Part shown: one piece after another, positions 1 to 7,400 of the stretch
Position numbering within the stretch: position 1 is the stretch's first letter
How the letters are laid out: the number at the start of each line of letters is the position of its first letter
Program-made: the position numbers and the translations under genes
DNA from: Anaerolineales bacterium
GTDB taxonomy: Bacteria; Chloroflexota; Anaerolineae; Aggregatilineales; UBA2796
Length of the DNA: 64,000 nt
Direction of reading: 5' to 3'
NCBI GenBank assembly: GCA_015075625.1
Contig: JABTTZ010000001.1
Coordinates: forward strand, 1,426,001-1,490,000
The notes under the pieces: model-generated
What the model saw: the letters and a program-made list of their open reading frames with translations, nothing else
What the model was told of the DNA's origin: nothing
Databases searched by the model: none

Positions 1-155
1 GTGTCATGGTATGTGATCAACCTATTCGTTAGCACCTTCACCTAACCCCATCCTCTCACCATACACAACGGGGAGCAAGTGAAAACGCCTTTCTCAGACG
101 AATACCTTGCCCGTGTGGTTTTCCTGATTGAACACGCAATGTAGGTAAGCACCTT

Positions 156-533
156 ATGGGAACGATGGCTCTCATTGCCGACGATAGTCCAGCCTTTCAA
201 GAGATCATTCGGTTGGTGCTTGAACATGTTGGCTATGAAGTGGAGGCAGTGGACAATGGAAAGAAGGCGCTCGACGCGCTGAAATGTCGTCGTTTTCATG
301 CCTTGTTTCTTGATCTTGATATGCCCATTCTCAATGGGAACGGCGTCCTTCAAGTGGTACGGTCATTACCGGGTTGTCAGGAAATGTTCATCATCGTGGT
401 GACGGCAAATTCGCATATGCAAGGGACAGAGATGGAAAATGCCGATTTCATTATGATGAAACCGGTCAAGGTGGAAGAACTGGCGCAGTTTGCCGAACGG
501 ATCAAACGCACGCCACGCCCACCGGCGCTCTAA
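156..533 (+). CDS. Stand-alone response regulator receiver protein (REC1)
   Basis: This 125-residue protein is a single CheY-like receiver domain with no output domain. All landmark residues are visible: the acidic pair in IADDS, the phospho-acceptor Asp in LFLDLDMP, the Thr in VVTAN and the Lys in MMKPV. It should therefore be phosphorylatable. It is the first gene of a + strand run that continues with a histidine kinase 42 bases downstream, two more receivers and a receiver-tagged terpene cyclase. This points to a phosphorelay intermediate or a partner-binding switch rather than a DNA-binding regulator. A second ATG three codons in (165) is an alternative start. Identification as a receiver is secure; the partner is inferred from context. 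Confidence 0.93.
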   Translation: MGTMALIADDSPAFQEIIRLVLEHVGYEVEAVDNGKKALDALKCRRFHALFLDLDMPILNGNGVLQVVRSLPGCQEMFIIVVTANSHMQGTEMENADFIMMKPVKVEELAQFAERIKRTPRPPAL

Positions 534-575
534 ACTGATTTATCTAATTCACCTGAACCTTCGGAGAACCGTGCT

Positions 576-1973
576 GTGAACAAAGCAATACAACCGCTGA
601 CCCGCTGGTTCAAACCACGTACCACCGATCTGAATCTCGTCTTTCGGGAGCGCACCATCCGCACCCTGGTTGCCTCGCTGTTTCCGGTGCTTTGTTTGGC
701 GCTGTTCACTTCCCTCTTCCTCTTTGAAGCCCATTGGGAACTGATCTCCTACCCAACAGCGGAGCTGCTGGCAGGGATCATGTTGATCCTCTCCGCGTTG
801 GCAATCTCGCAAGGGCGAATTACCCTAGCGGGGTATCTTCTTGTGGCGATGTTCATCGTCTTTTCGGTGTTCATCCTCACCGTTCCGCGCTCCCCGGCAA
901 ATGTTTCCATCACGGGCAGCCTGTTGACGTTGGTCGTCGTCGCCCTCGTCCTCCCCCGGCGAACGATTTTCCCCCTGACAGTGCTGATTTCCTCGTTGGT
1001 GGCGCTTGTCGCCTTTATCCATCCGCAATACAGCGGTATTGCCGTTCAATTTGTGATGAACAACATCCTCGTGTTGTTCGGCATCGCCATTTTGCTTTAC
1101 CTGCTGCTCACCGAGTTTGATAACCGCCTGCTCTTTACCGAGGCTGCCCGCCGCGAAACGGAACAGGCGTTGAGTGTTGCCCAAGTTGCCCGCAACGACG
1201 CCGAACGAGCGAACAAAGCAAAAGATCAATTCCTCTCCATCATGTCTCATGAACTGCGCACCCCGTTGGGCGCAATCATCGGCTTTATCGGCATTTTGCA
1301 AATGGGGATGATCAAAGACAAGAAAGAGGCGCTCCCCCTTTCTGCTACACAGCAGCGGATGCTCAAAGATTCGCGCAGTAACGCCGAACACTTGCTGACC
1401 CTGATCAACAGCATCCTTGATCTGGCGAAGGTGTCTTCGGGGCGCATCCTTCCTAACTTCAGCGCGGTAAACCCCCAAGATGAAAATTTCATCGCCGGAA
1501 CAGTGCTGTCCCTCCGCAGCCTTGCCATTAGCAAAGGCATTGATCTGAATCTGGAAATTGATTACGACCTTCCCGCCGAAGTTCAGTGCGACCTGATGCA
1601 AATGAAACAGGTTGTTAAAAATTTAGTGGGAAACGCCATAAAGTTTACCGAAAAGGGACAAGTCACCGTCTATGTGCGCAAGAAAAGCGCCGAGGATTGG
1701 CAAATTTTAGTTCAAGATACGGGCATTGGCATTAAGCCCGAACAGGTCAAAAATATTTTTGATCCCTTCTATCAGGCGGATAACTCTGATTCCCGTACCC
1801 GCGAGGGGACAGGTCTGGGGCTTGCCATCGCCAAAAGCTACGTTGAATTACATCATGGGGGTATTCAGGTTCACTCGACACTTGGCACGGGGACAACGTT
1901 CACCGTGACCTTACCGAACAACCCGCCCTCACCCACCACTGCTGCACCAGAGGGGCTTCAGAATGGACACTAA
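576..1973 (+). CDS. Membrane-bound sensor histidine kinase
   Basis: A 465-residue kinase starting at GTG behind a GGAG ribosome site. Residues about 28-180 are strongly hydrophobic and should form around six membrane segments. A short charged helix follows, then a HisKA dimerisation domain with the phospho-accepting His225 in SHELRTP. The HATPase domain has NAIKFTEKG (N box), DTGIGI (G1) and GTGLGLAI (G2). I see no HAMP or PAS domain, so sensing is probably by the membrane bundle itself. The stop overlaps the start of the next receiver gene by 11 bases, so the two are almost certainly co-translated. The likely phosphate acceptors are the three free receivers and the receiver fused to the diterpene cyclase. 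Confidence 0.95.
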   Translation: MNKAIQPLTRWFKPRTTDLNLVFRERTIRTLVASLFPVLCLALFTSLFLFEAHWELISYPTAELLAGIMLILSALAISQGRITLAGYLLVAMFIVFSVFILTVPRSPANVSITGSLLTLVVVALVLPRRTIFPLTVLISSLVALVAFIHPQYSGIAVQFVMNNILVLFGIAILLYLLLTEFDNRLLFTEAARRETEQALSVAQVARNDAERANKAKDQFLSIMSHELRTPLGAIIGFIGILQMGMIKDKKEALPLSATQQRMLKDSRSNAEHLLTLINSILDLAKVSSGRILPNFSAVNPQDENFIAGTVLSLRSLAISKGIDLNLEIDYDLPAEVQCDLMQMKQVVKNLVGNAIKFTEKGQVTVYVRKKSAEDWQILVQDTGIGIKPEQVKNIFDPFYQADNSDSRTREGTGLGLAIAKSYVELHHGGIQVHSTLGTGTTFTVTLPNNPPSPTTAAPEGLQNGH

Positions 1974-2367
1974 TGATCCCACCACATGGAATGTTTTGGT
2001 TGTTGACGATGACGACAGCAATCGAATGGTGATTAGTCACATCTTGGAGTTTTATGATGCCATTGTGACCGTGGCGACCTCTGGCAAAGAAGCGTTGAGT
2101 CTTTTGAACACCGCTCATGCGTTTAACCTGATTCTGCTTGATATTCAAATGCCTGAGGTCAGCGGTTGGATGGTTCTGGATGCCATTCGCAGCGCACCGA
2201 ATGGGCTGCGCACCTTGCCGATCATTGCGATTACGGCGTTGGCGATGGCAGGAGACCGCGAAAAAGGGCTGGCTGCCGGCTTTAGCGGTTATTTGGTAAA
2301 ACCGCTCAACCCGAACACCTTTATCGACAACATCAGCCAAATTCTGGCTGGGTTGCAACCTATATAA
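1963..2367 (+). CDS. Stand-alone response regulator receiver protein (REC2)
   Basis: A 134-residue receiver domain with no effector domain. It has a run of acidic residues (VVDDDDS) at the end of beta1, the phosphorylatable Asp in ILLDIQMP, Thr in AITAL and Lys in LVKPL. It overlaps the 3' end of the histidine kinase gene in another frame, so translation is probably coupled and REC2 is the most natural first substrate of the kinase. The next gene, another receiver, starts 10 bases after its stop. As a lone receiver it probably works through protein-protein contact or as a phosphotransfer intermediate; which one cannot be read from the sequence. Confidence 0.94.
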   Translation: MDTNDPTTWNVLVVDDDDSNRMVISHILEFYDAIVTVATSGKEALSLLNTAHAFNLILLDIQMPEVSGWMVLDAIRSAPNGLRTLPIIAITALAMAGDREKGLAAGFSGYLVKPLNPNTFIDNISQILAGLQPI

Positions 2368-2377
2368 GGAGCATAGG

Positions 2378-2755
2378 ATGGCGAACCTAACGAAAGTTCT
2401 GTTGGTGGACGATGACCTCTCAACGCGGCACTTGTTCGAGGCGGTACTCGACTATCATGACATTCAGTTGATGATTGCGGGTTCAGAAAGCGAGGCAATG
2501 GATTGTCTGACCCAAACCGCTCCCGATGTGATCGTCCTTGATATTGTCTTGCCCGGCAAAGATGGTTACAAGGTACTGAAGGCGCTTCGTGCCAACCCAC
2601 AGGTGCAATGCCCTGTCGTTGCCACAACTGCCTACTACACCTTAGATAGCGTTCCGCAGTTTGTCCAAAAGGGCTTTGATGGCTACCTACTTAAGCCCAT
2701 TCAGCCCGAACAACTTGTTGAGTACCTGCAAGGCATTGTTGGCTCTAACCAGTAA
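2378..2755 (+). CDS. Stand-alone response regulator receiver protein (REC3)
   Basis: A 125-residue single receiver domain with intact signature residues: VDDD acid cluster, Asp in IVLDIVLP, Thr in VATTAY and Lys in LLKPI. The VATTAY segment and the surrounding GFDGYLLKP pattern closely resemble the receiver fused to the downstream cyclase (VATTAY, GFHGFLEKP). The two probably arose by local duplication, with one copy then fused to the enzyme. An AGGAGC ribosome site precedes the ATG. After the stop comes a 169-base spacer holding a short hairpin at 2769-2783 with no U tract, so read-through into the cyclase gene is plausible. Confidence 0.93.
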   Translation: MANLTKVLLVDDDLSTRHLFEAVLDYHDIQLMIAGSESEAMDCLTQTAPDVIVLDIVLPGKDGYKVLKALRANPQVQCPVVATTAYYTLDSVPQFVQKGFDGYLLKPIQPEQLVEYLQGIVGSNQ

Positions 2756-2889
2756 AGACCAGAGGAAACCCGCTTATAGCGGGAGCGGCTGGGGACTCAC
2801 TGTTGAATATCGTTGCTGAATACCATCGCCTTTTTCTAATAGGGGCGCTGAACACACGAATAATCTGAGAAGAAAGGAGATGCGGACTG

Positions 2890-2925
2890 TTGCCGGTTGA
2901 ACACCACAGCACCCGCACCATCTGA
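2890..2925 (+). other. Possible 11-codon leader peptide coupled to the cyclase start
   Basis: A TTG at 2890 sits ten bases after a good AGGAG site (2875-2879) and opens an 11-codon frame whose TGA (2923-2925) overlaps the ATG of the cyclase gene at 2925. The cyclase ATG has no ribosome site of its own, so coupling through this tiny frame would explain how it is translated. This rests only on spacing and overlap. It could be chance. Confidence 0.3.
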
Positions 2926-4766
2926 TGACCTATTCCTTAGAGTGTGCGCTAAACGACCCAGACCACCTCTCACCCTCCGCTTATGACATTGCGGCTGCTG
3001 CTCTCTATAATGGGCAGCAGCGCACTCTTGCCCTTCGCTGGCTGCTGAAATATGAAAACAGTGACGGAACATGGGGCGATGCCTTCTCGTGGCAATACCT
3101 CTACCTTTGCACCTACGCCGCTGCTCTCGCCCTCTATGTTGGCGGAGAGCGCCACCATGCAGAGAAGGCGCTCCAACGCCTGCCCACTATTCCGACCAGC
3201 TTCCCCTCCAATTGGACGATCAACTTTGGCGGGCAAATTGCGGCGCTGGATGCCTATGCCGAGGCGGAATTAGGGCTGCGCGTGAGCCACCCCCCGGAAG
3301 TCCAAAAAGATATCGATTATGACCGCCTAAAGTGGACCAAACTAATCACCCTTGATCTATTCTATGATCCAGCCATCTCGCTGGCGGGCTTCTTTGGCGA
3401 ATGGGTCTACACCCTGCGCGAACGGATCGATCTCCCCCGCTTGCTCTGCCACTTTCAGGTGGAAAATGGCTCGCTGAGCAATTCGCCCAGTTCATCAGTC
3501 TTTTTCTTGCTTGCCTGCGATGCTTTAGGCTTCACAAACCCCTCATTAGAGCGGCTGCGGCTTTACGTCCAAAACATGAATCCCTTCTTAGGGCAGATGG
3601 GGACATTAGACCAAGCCCCGCATTTCGCCACCGCGTGGCTGCTGTTATTCAACGATCCAGCGCGAGAGGCAATCCCTGATATAGAACCTGTCGCCGTACT
3701 GCGTCGCGCCCTTCAACCCTATGGCAAGCTGATCTCGACAGCGGGGAATTCGACCTTCCCGGGCGATGTGGATACAACCTCTGGCGCAGTGATCGCCCTG
3801 AACCTTCCCACCGAAGAACGGGCGGCAATCATGGGTGCCTTAGAGGATATGTTTGAGTGCGATCATTACCTCACCTTTCGCCATGAACGGACGCCCGCCG
3901 TAACAACGAATGTCCATGCAGTAGCGGCGTGGGCAGAAAACCCTCACACGCCAGCCATCCTCGATTGGATCGCGGGCGAAATGGTGGAAACGAATGGCTT
4001 TCCTCGCTGCAAATGGCACGTCTCGCCTTACTACACCCTCGGTGAGATTGGGCGTTTGTTCGCCCCGCTCCATCACCCCACCGCCCAAAAACTGGCGGTG
4101 AACGCGGGCGAGATTTTCCTCAACCAGCAGCTTCCCTCTGGCGGGTGGGGGTTTTACAGCGCCACCTCCGAAGAAACCTGTTATGCGCTTTTGGCGCTAG
4201 AGGCGCTTCGAGAGGCGAAACTCTTAGAGCATATGCGCGTTACAAAGGCATTGGCACGGGGGGTAGACTTTCTCAACAGTCATGATCCCGATTACAGCGC
4301 CTTATGGATCGGACGCTCCCTCTTTTACGTTCCCCCACTGGAACGTTGGCTGCGGCAGCGCTGCGCCAAAATCAAGGTGAACGAGAGCAAGCCGATCACC
4401 ATTCTTTATGTAGAGGATAACCGCAGCTACCATCTGATTGTGGACACGTGTCTGTCGGATGACAATCATCAGGTCGATTGTGTCGAGTCTGCCGAGGACG
4501 CTTTACATTACCTTGAACACAATCGTCCCGATGTGGTGATCCTCGACCTCAGACTTCCGGGCATGAGCGGGTATCAGGCGGTGCGACGGATGCACGAACT
4601 GCGCCCCGGGCTGCCCATTGTGGCAACCACTGCTTATGTAGATCGGCATACATCAGCCCAAATTGAGACGCATGGCTTTCATGGTTTTCTGGAAAAGCCG
4701 TTTGAACTTCACAGCCTTATTTCCTGTGTCGATTCGGTGGTCAATCGTGGGGTCACTGACACATGA
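2925..4766 (+). CDS. Class II diterpene cyclase fused to a C-terminal response-regulator receiver domain
   Basis: 613 residues. Residues about 1-480 form a terpene cyclase of the squalene-hopene/copalyl diphosphate synthase superfamily (alpha/alpha barrels, repeated Q/G-W motifs such as SGGWGFY). The class II catalytic acid motif is DVDTT at 281-285, a variant of DxDD(T), so the expected reaction is protonation-initiated cyclisation of GGPP without loss of diphosphate. Length and motif resemble the Mycobacterium Rv3377c and Herpetosiphon kolavenyl diphosphate synthase group. Residues about 490-613 are a complete receiver domain: E497-D498, phospho-acceptor D541, T569 and K591. The reading frame is continuous, with no shift at the junction near residue 485. 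The stop overlaps the next gene (ATGA). Three free receivers and a histidine kinase lie immediately upstream, so phosphorylation control of the enzyme is a reasonable inference. The exact cyclic product cannot be predicted. Confidence 0.9.
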   Translation: MTYSLECALNDPDHLSPSAYDIAAAALYNGQQRTLALRWLLKYENSDGTWGDAFSWQYLYLCTYAAALALYVGGERHHAEKALQRLPTIPTSFPSNWTINFGGQIAALDAYAEAELGLRVSHPPEVQKDIDYDRLKWTKLITLDLFYDPAISLAGFFGEWVYTLRERIDLPRLLCHFQVENGSLSNSPSSSVFFLLACDALGFTNPSLERLRLYVQNMNPFLGQMGTLDQAPHFATAWLLLFNDPAREAIPDIEPVAVLRRALQPYGKLISTAGNSTFPGDVDTTSGAVIALNLPTEERAAIMGALEDMFECDHYLTFRHERTPAVTTNVHAVAAWAENPHTPAILDWIAGEMVETNGFPRCKWHVSPYYTLGEIGRLFAPLHHPTAQKLAVNAGEIFLNQQLPSGGWGFYSATSEETCYALLALEALREAKLLEHMRVTKALARGVDFLNSHDPDYSALWIGRSLFYVPPLERWLRQRCAKIKVNESKPITILYVEDNRSYHLIVDTCLSDDNHQVDCVESAEDALHYLEHNRPDVVILDLRLPGMSGYQAVRRMHELRPGLPIVATTAYVDRHTSAQIETHGFHGFLEKPFELHSLISCVDSVVNRGVTDT

Positions 4767-5668
4767 CCAGCACCATCCCCACCCTAGATGAATGGCTTGC
4801 CGCGCCCTCGGAGGCGATTGCAGCAATGGTTACTCCGCGCCAGGTGGCGGTGATGCTCTCTATTGATGGGACACGCCGCCACTACTTGCTAGAAACCAAT
4901 CAAAGGGAAATCACCGACTTCGATGCCTATACGCAGTACTCAGCGGCGAGTCATGTTGCCGTTTACGAGTCCCTTTACCGCCTCGGCGTCAAAACTATCC
5001 TTTCGGCAATCCTCTACCCGCCGAATTTTCGACGCAGTGAGCGCTATTTGAAGATGGCCGTAGGCGCTTGCCGCGCTCTGCTGCTGACGGGAGCATTTTG
5101 CGACTTGTATGAGCGTCTTGGCATTCGCGCCCGTCTTTATGGGGATTACGATCTTGCCCCCAACGCGGCGCCCGTCTGTGAAGACCTTGAATCCCTTGCC
5201 GAGACCCTGCGGGAAACAACGCCAGAGGGTGAGCGTATGATACTCTTTGGCTTTACCGCTGGCACGTTTGCCGAGGAAGCCATTGCCCGCACGCTGATGC
5301 ACCACGCCGCCAATCAGAAGATGCCCACTGAAGAAGCGCTCCGCCGCGCCTGTTTCCCCGAAGGACCCGAACAGATCGACATACTTATCATGGCTGGCTG
5401 GCTGCGGGTGGGCAGCATCTTGCCGCCCCTCCTCGATAACGGCAAGACGGATATTTATGTCCTAAATCATTTGGCACTCGATCTCTCCGAACTTCAGGCG
5501 CGGCGCATCCTCTACGATCACCTCTTTCTCCGTTGGGCAGGACCAGAAGATGATGCCCACTACACGGATGAGGATATGGCTGCCCTGAAAGCCTATTACC
5601 AGACCAGCGAGAAACATATCCGAGGGCTTGGACACGTGGTTGGTCCTGGCTTGTGGTATGCCCTGTAG
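4763..5668 (+). CDS. Rv3378c-like diterpene synthase (cis-prenyltransferase fold, acts on cyclic diterpenyl diphosphate)
   Basis: 301 residues, overlapping the cyclase gene by four bases (ATGA), so the two are expressed together. The sequence matches, from memory, landmark segments of Mycobacterium tuberculosis Rv3378c, the tuberculosinol/tuberculosinyl-adenosine synthase: DGTRR at 35-39 with the catalytic-type Asp35, a LYGDY segment mid-protein, RRILYDH near residue 250 and a terminal G-LWY segment. Overall length is also the same. Family members take the bicyclic diphosphate made by the class II enzyme, remove diphosphate and quench with water (tuberculosinol, kolavelool) or adenosine. Herpetosiphon, also in the Chloroflexota, has a comparable cyclase/synthase pair. 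The product here is presumably a bicyclic diterpene alcohol or conjugate. No methyltransferase for it lies next door. Confidence 0.85.
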   Translation: MTSTIPTLDEWLAAPSEAIAAMVTPRQVAVMLSIDGTRRHYLLETNQREITDFDAYTQYSAASHVAVYESLYRLGVKTILSAILYPPNFRRSERYLKMAVGACRALLLTGAFCDLYERLGIRARLYGDYDLAPNAAPVCEDLESLAETLRETTPEGERMILFGFTAGTFAEEAIARTLMHHAANQKMPTEEALRRACFPEGPEQIDILIMAGWLRVGSILPPLLDNGKTDIYVLNHLALDLSELQARRILYDHLFLRWAGPEDDAHYTDEDMAALKAYYQTSEKHIRGLGHVVGPGLWYAL

Positions 5669-6052
5669 ACATGTAGACAGCCTCGCCCACCCTCTCGCCA
5701 CAAGCAATATAGCCAGATGCCTACACACACTAGGGTCTGTTGAGGTTTTTGGGTCAGAACCCCTCACCCCTAGCCCCTCTCCCACGCAAGCGAGGAGAGG
5801 GGAAGAATTCATTCCCTCTCTCTGTTGACGGGGTGGGGATTAGGCTTTCCAAGCCCCGAAGGGGTGGCTGCCTTCAGCCCGCTGCTTTAGCGGCGGGCGC
5901 TCACGCAGGGGGATGGGCGCAAGACCTTGCGCCCTACGAGAATTACACGATCACCAGAACCTAGACCCTAGTTCAAAAACGCCCTCACTCCCCCTATCCT
6001 CTCCTCAGCGTAGGTGAGAGAGGGGGAATCATTCCTGTACGGATAGGGTCTA
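5669..6052. repeat. Intergenic repeat block with TAGGGTCT/AGACCCTA ends
   Basis: A gene-free stretch. TAGGGTCTGTTGAGG begins at 5731 and the inverted end AGACCCTA lies at 5963-5970, bounding about 240 bases. Inside is the hairpin GCCCGCTGCTTTAGCGGCGG-type core at 5877-5898. The same ends and core recur near 12.89, 28.57, 33.32, 39.36, 39.43 and 53.48-53.59 kb. It resembles a small non-autonomous inverted-repeat element (MITE-like). After it, 5971-6040 holds pyrimidine-rich repeat sequence and no gene. Confidence 0.65.
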
Positions 6053-6094
6053 ACACGCCTACATGGTGGGGGATGTAGGCGTGTATGCTAAAAT
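6053..6094 (+). promoter_or_regulatory. Inverted repeat (probable operator) and extended -10 upstream of the FAD oxidoreductase
   Basis: A perfect 12-base inverted repeat (ACACGCCTACAT at 6053-6064, its complement at 6073-6084, loop of 8) is followed at once by TGCTAAAAT (6086-6094), a good extended -10 element. With a start site near 6101 the repeat covers roughly -48 to -17, the usual place for a repressor operator. The bound regulator is unknown. Confidence 0.5.
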
Positions 6095-6127
6095 CCCATC
6101 GGGTCTTATCACCAGAAAGTAGGCAGC

Positions 6128-7396
6128 ATGGTGCGACAGCGTGTGATCGTTATCGGCACGGGGATCGCTGGCATGGTGGCGGCGTATCTCCTGAACCCTC
6201 ACCATGATATTTTCGTCTTTGAGCAGAATGATTACATTGGCGGACACACGGCGACGAAGATCGCCCGCGAAGGGGATCGGGACATCCCCATTGACACCGG
6301 ATTTATCGTTTTTAACCCGCCTGCGTATCCCGGTCTTGTCCGCCTTTTTGATGAACTGGGCGTCCCTAGCCAGCTTACATGGATGTCCTTTTCCGTCTCC
6401 GACCAAACGAATGGCTTTGAGTATGGCAGCAAGACACTGAACAACACCTTTGCCCAGCGCCGCAACCTGATCAACCCGCGCTTTTGGCGCTTCATCATCG
6501 ACTACTTTCGCTTCAACCGTGAGGCAAACGCCGCCCACAACGATCCCGCTTATGCCAATCACACGCTCGGACAGTTTGTCCGTGAAAAACGTTATTCGCC
6601 CTTCCTGATTCGGGAATTCATCATCCCCGCCACCAGCGCGATCTGGTCATCTCCTTACAAGTTCACGGCGGACTATCCGGCGCAGTCCCTGTTTACATTT
6701 TTCCGCAATCACGGGATGCTTGGCTCAGAACGCATCCGTTGGAAAAGCGTCATAGGTGGGAGCAAGGTGTACGCCGAAAAACTGACCGCATCCTTCCGAG
6801 ATCGGATCAGCCTCAACAATGGAGCGGAGGCAGTCCGCCGCACGGCGACAGGTGTTGTCGTCAAACTGCGCGATGGGAGCGAATGTGAGGCAGATCAGAT
6901 CGTCCTTGCCACCCACTCCGATCAGGCGTTGCGGATGTTGGCGGATGCCTCCCCCGCCGAACAGGATGTGTTGGGGAATATTAAGTACCAACCCAACGAG
7001 GTTGTGCTGCACACCGACCCGCGCTTTATGCCTCACAACAAACGGGCATGGGAATCGTGGAATTACCTGCTCTACCAGCAAGGCGAGGACGATTATCCAG
7101 TGACGATGACCTATTGGATGAACATGCTGCAAAACCTTGAAGGGCTCGGTGCAAAGCGCGATTACTTCGTCACCGTAAACCCGCAGCGTGAGATCGCGCC
7201 CGATGCCGTGATCGGACGGTACACCTACCACCACCCTCTTTACGATTTCGCCGCGATCAACGCCCAGAAACGCCTCCCAGAGATCAACGGGACGAACCGC
7301 GTCCATTTTTGCGGGGCGTGGTGTCGGAATGGCTTTCACGAAGATGGCTTACAATCGGGGGTCACCGTAGCGAAGAATTTGGGAATCAGTTGGTAA
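6128..7396 (+). CDS. FAD/NAD(P)-binding amine-oxidase-family oxidoreductase (COG2907-like)
   Basis: 422 residues. The N terminus is a Rossmann dinucleotide-binding motif (VIVIGTGIAGMVAAYLL, then an acidic residue in FVFEQ), followed by GGHTAT, typical of flavin amine oxidase/phytoene desaturase relatives. The C-terminal FAD motif reads FCGAWCRNGFHEDGLQSG, the hallmark of the COG2907 group often found beside cyclopropane fatty acid synthases. The substrate is unknown; lipid or isoprenoid dehydrogenation is possible. It lies 459 bases downstream of the diterpene pair across a repeat block and has its own apparent promoter, so membership in that pathway is not shown. The next gene follows after 4 bases, so it is probably co-transcribed with the glycosyltransferase. 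Confidence 0.85.
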   Translation: MVRQRVIVIGTGIAGMVAAYLLNPHHDIFVFEQNDYIGGHTATKIAREGDRDIPIDTGFIVFNPPAYPGLVRLFDELGVPSQLTWMSFSVSDQTNGFEYGSKTLNNTFAQRRNLINPRFWRFIIDYFRFNREANAAHNDPAYANHTLGQFVREKRYSPFLIREFIIPATSAIWSSPYKFTADYPAQSLFTFFRNHGMLGSERIRWKSVIGGSKVYAEKLTASFRDRISLNNGAEAVRRTATGVVVKLRDGSECEADQIVLATHSDQALRMLADASPAEQDVLGNIKYQPNEVVLHTDPRFMPHNKRAWESWNYLLYQQGEDDYPVTMTYWMNMLQNLEGLGAKRDYFVTVNPQREIAPDAVIGRYTYHHPLYDFAAINAQKRLPEINGTNRVHFCGAWCRNGFHEDGLQSGVTVAKNLGISW

Positions 7397-7400
7397 CTCT

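Noticed and set aside
825-1601. Long minus-strand open frame (258 codons) across the histidine kinase
   Set aside because: It mirrors the kinase gene in another frame, has low-complexity His/Gln/Gly composition and no domain, while the + strand frame has all kinase motifs.
2880-2900. ATG directly after the AGGAG site upstream of the cyclase as the true start
   Set aside because: In frame with the cyclase but stops after six codons, and the ribosome site touches the ATG with no spacing.
6725-7339. Minus-strand 204-codon frame inside the FAD oxidoreductase gene
   Set aside because: Antisense shadow of a well-supported flavoprotein; no ribosome site or family.
6128-7396. FAD oxidoreductase as a tailoring enzyme of the diterpene pathway
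   Set aside because: Separated by 459 bases of repeat with its own promoter and operator-like site; no sequence evidence links it to diterpenes.
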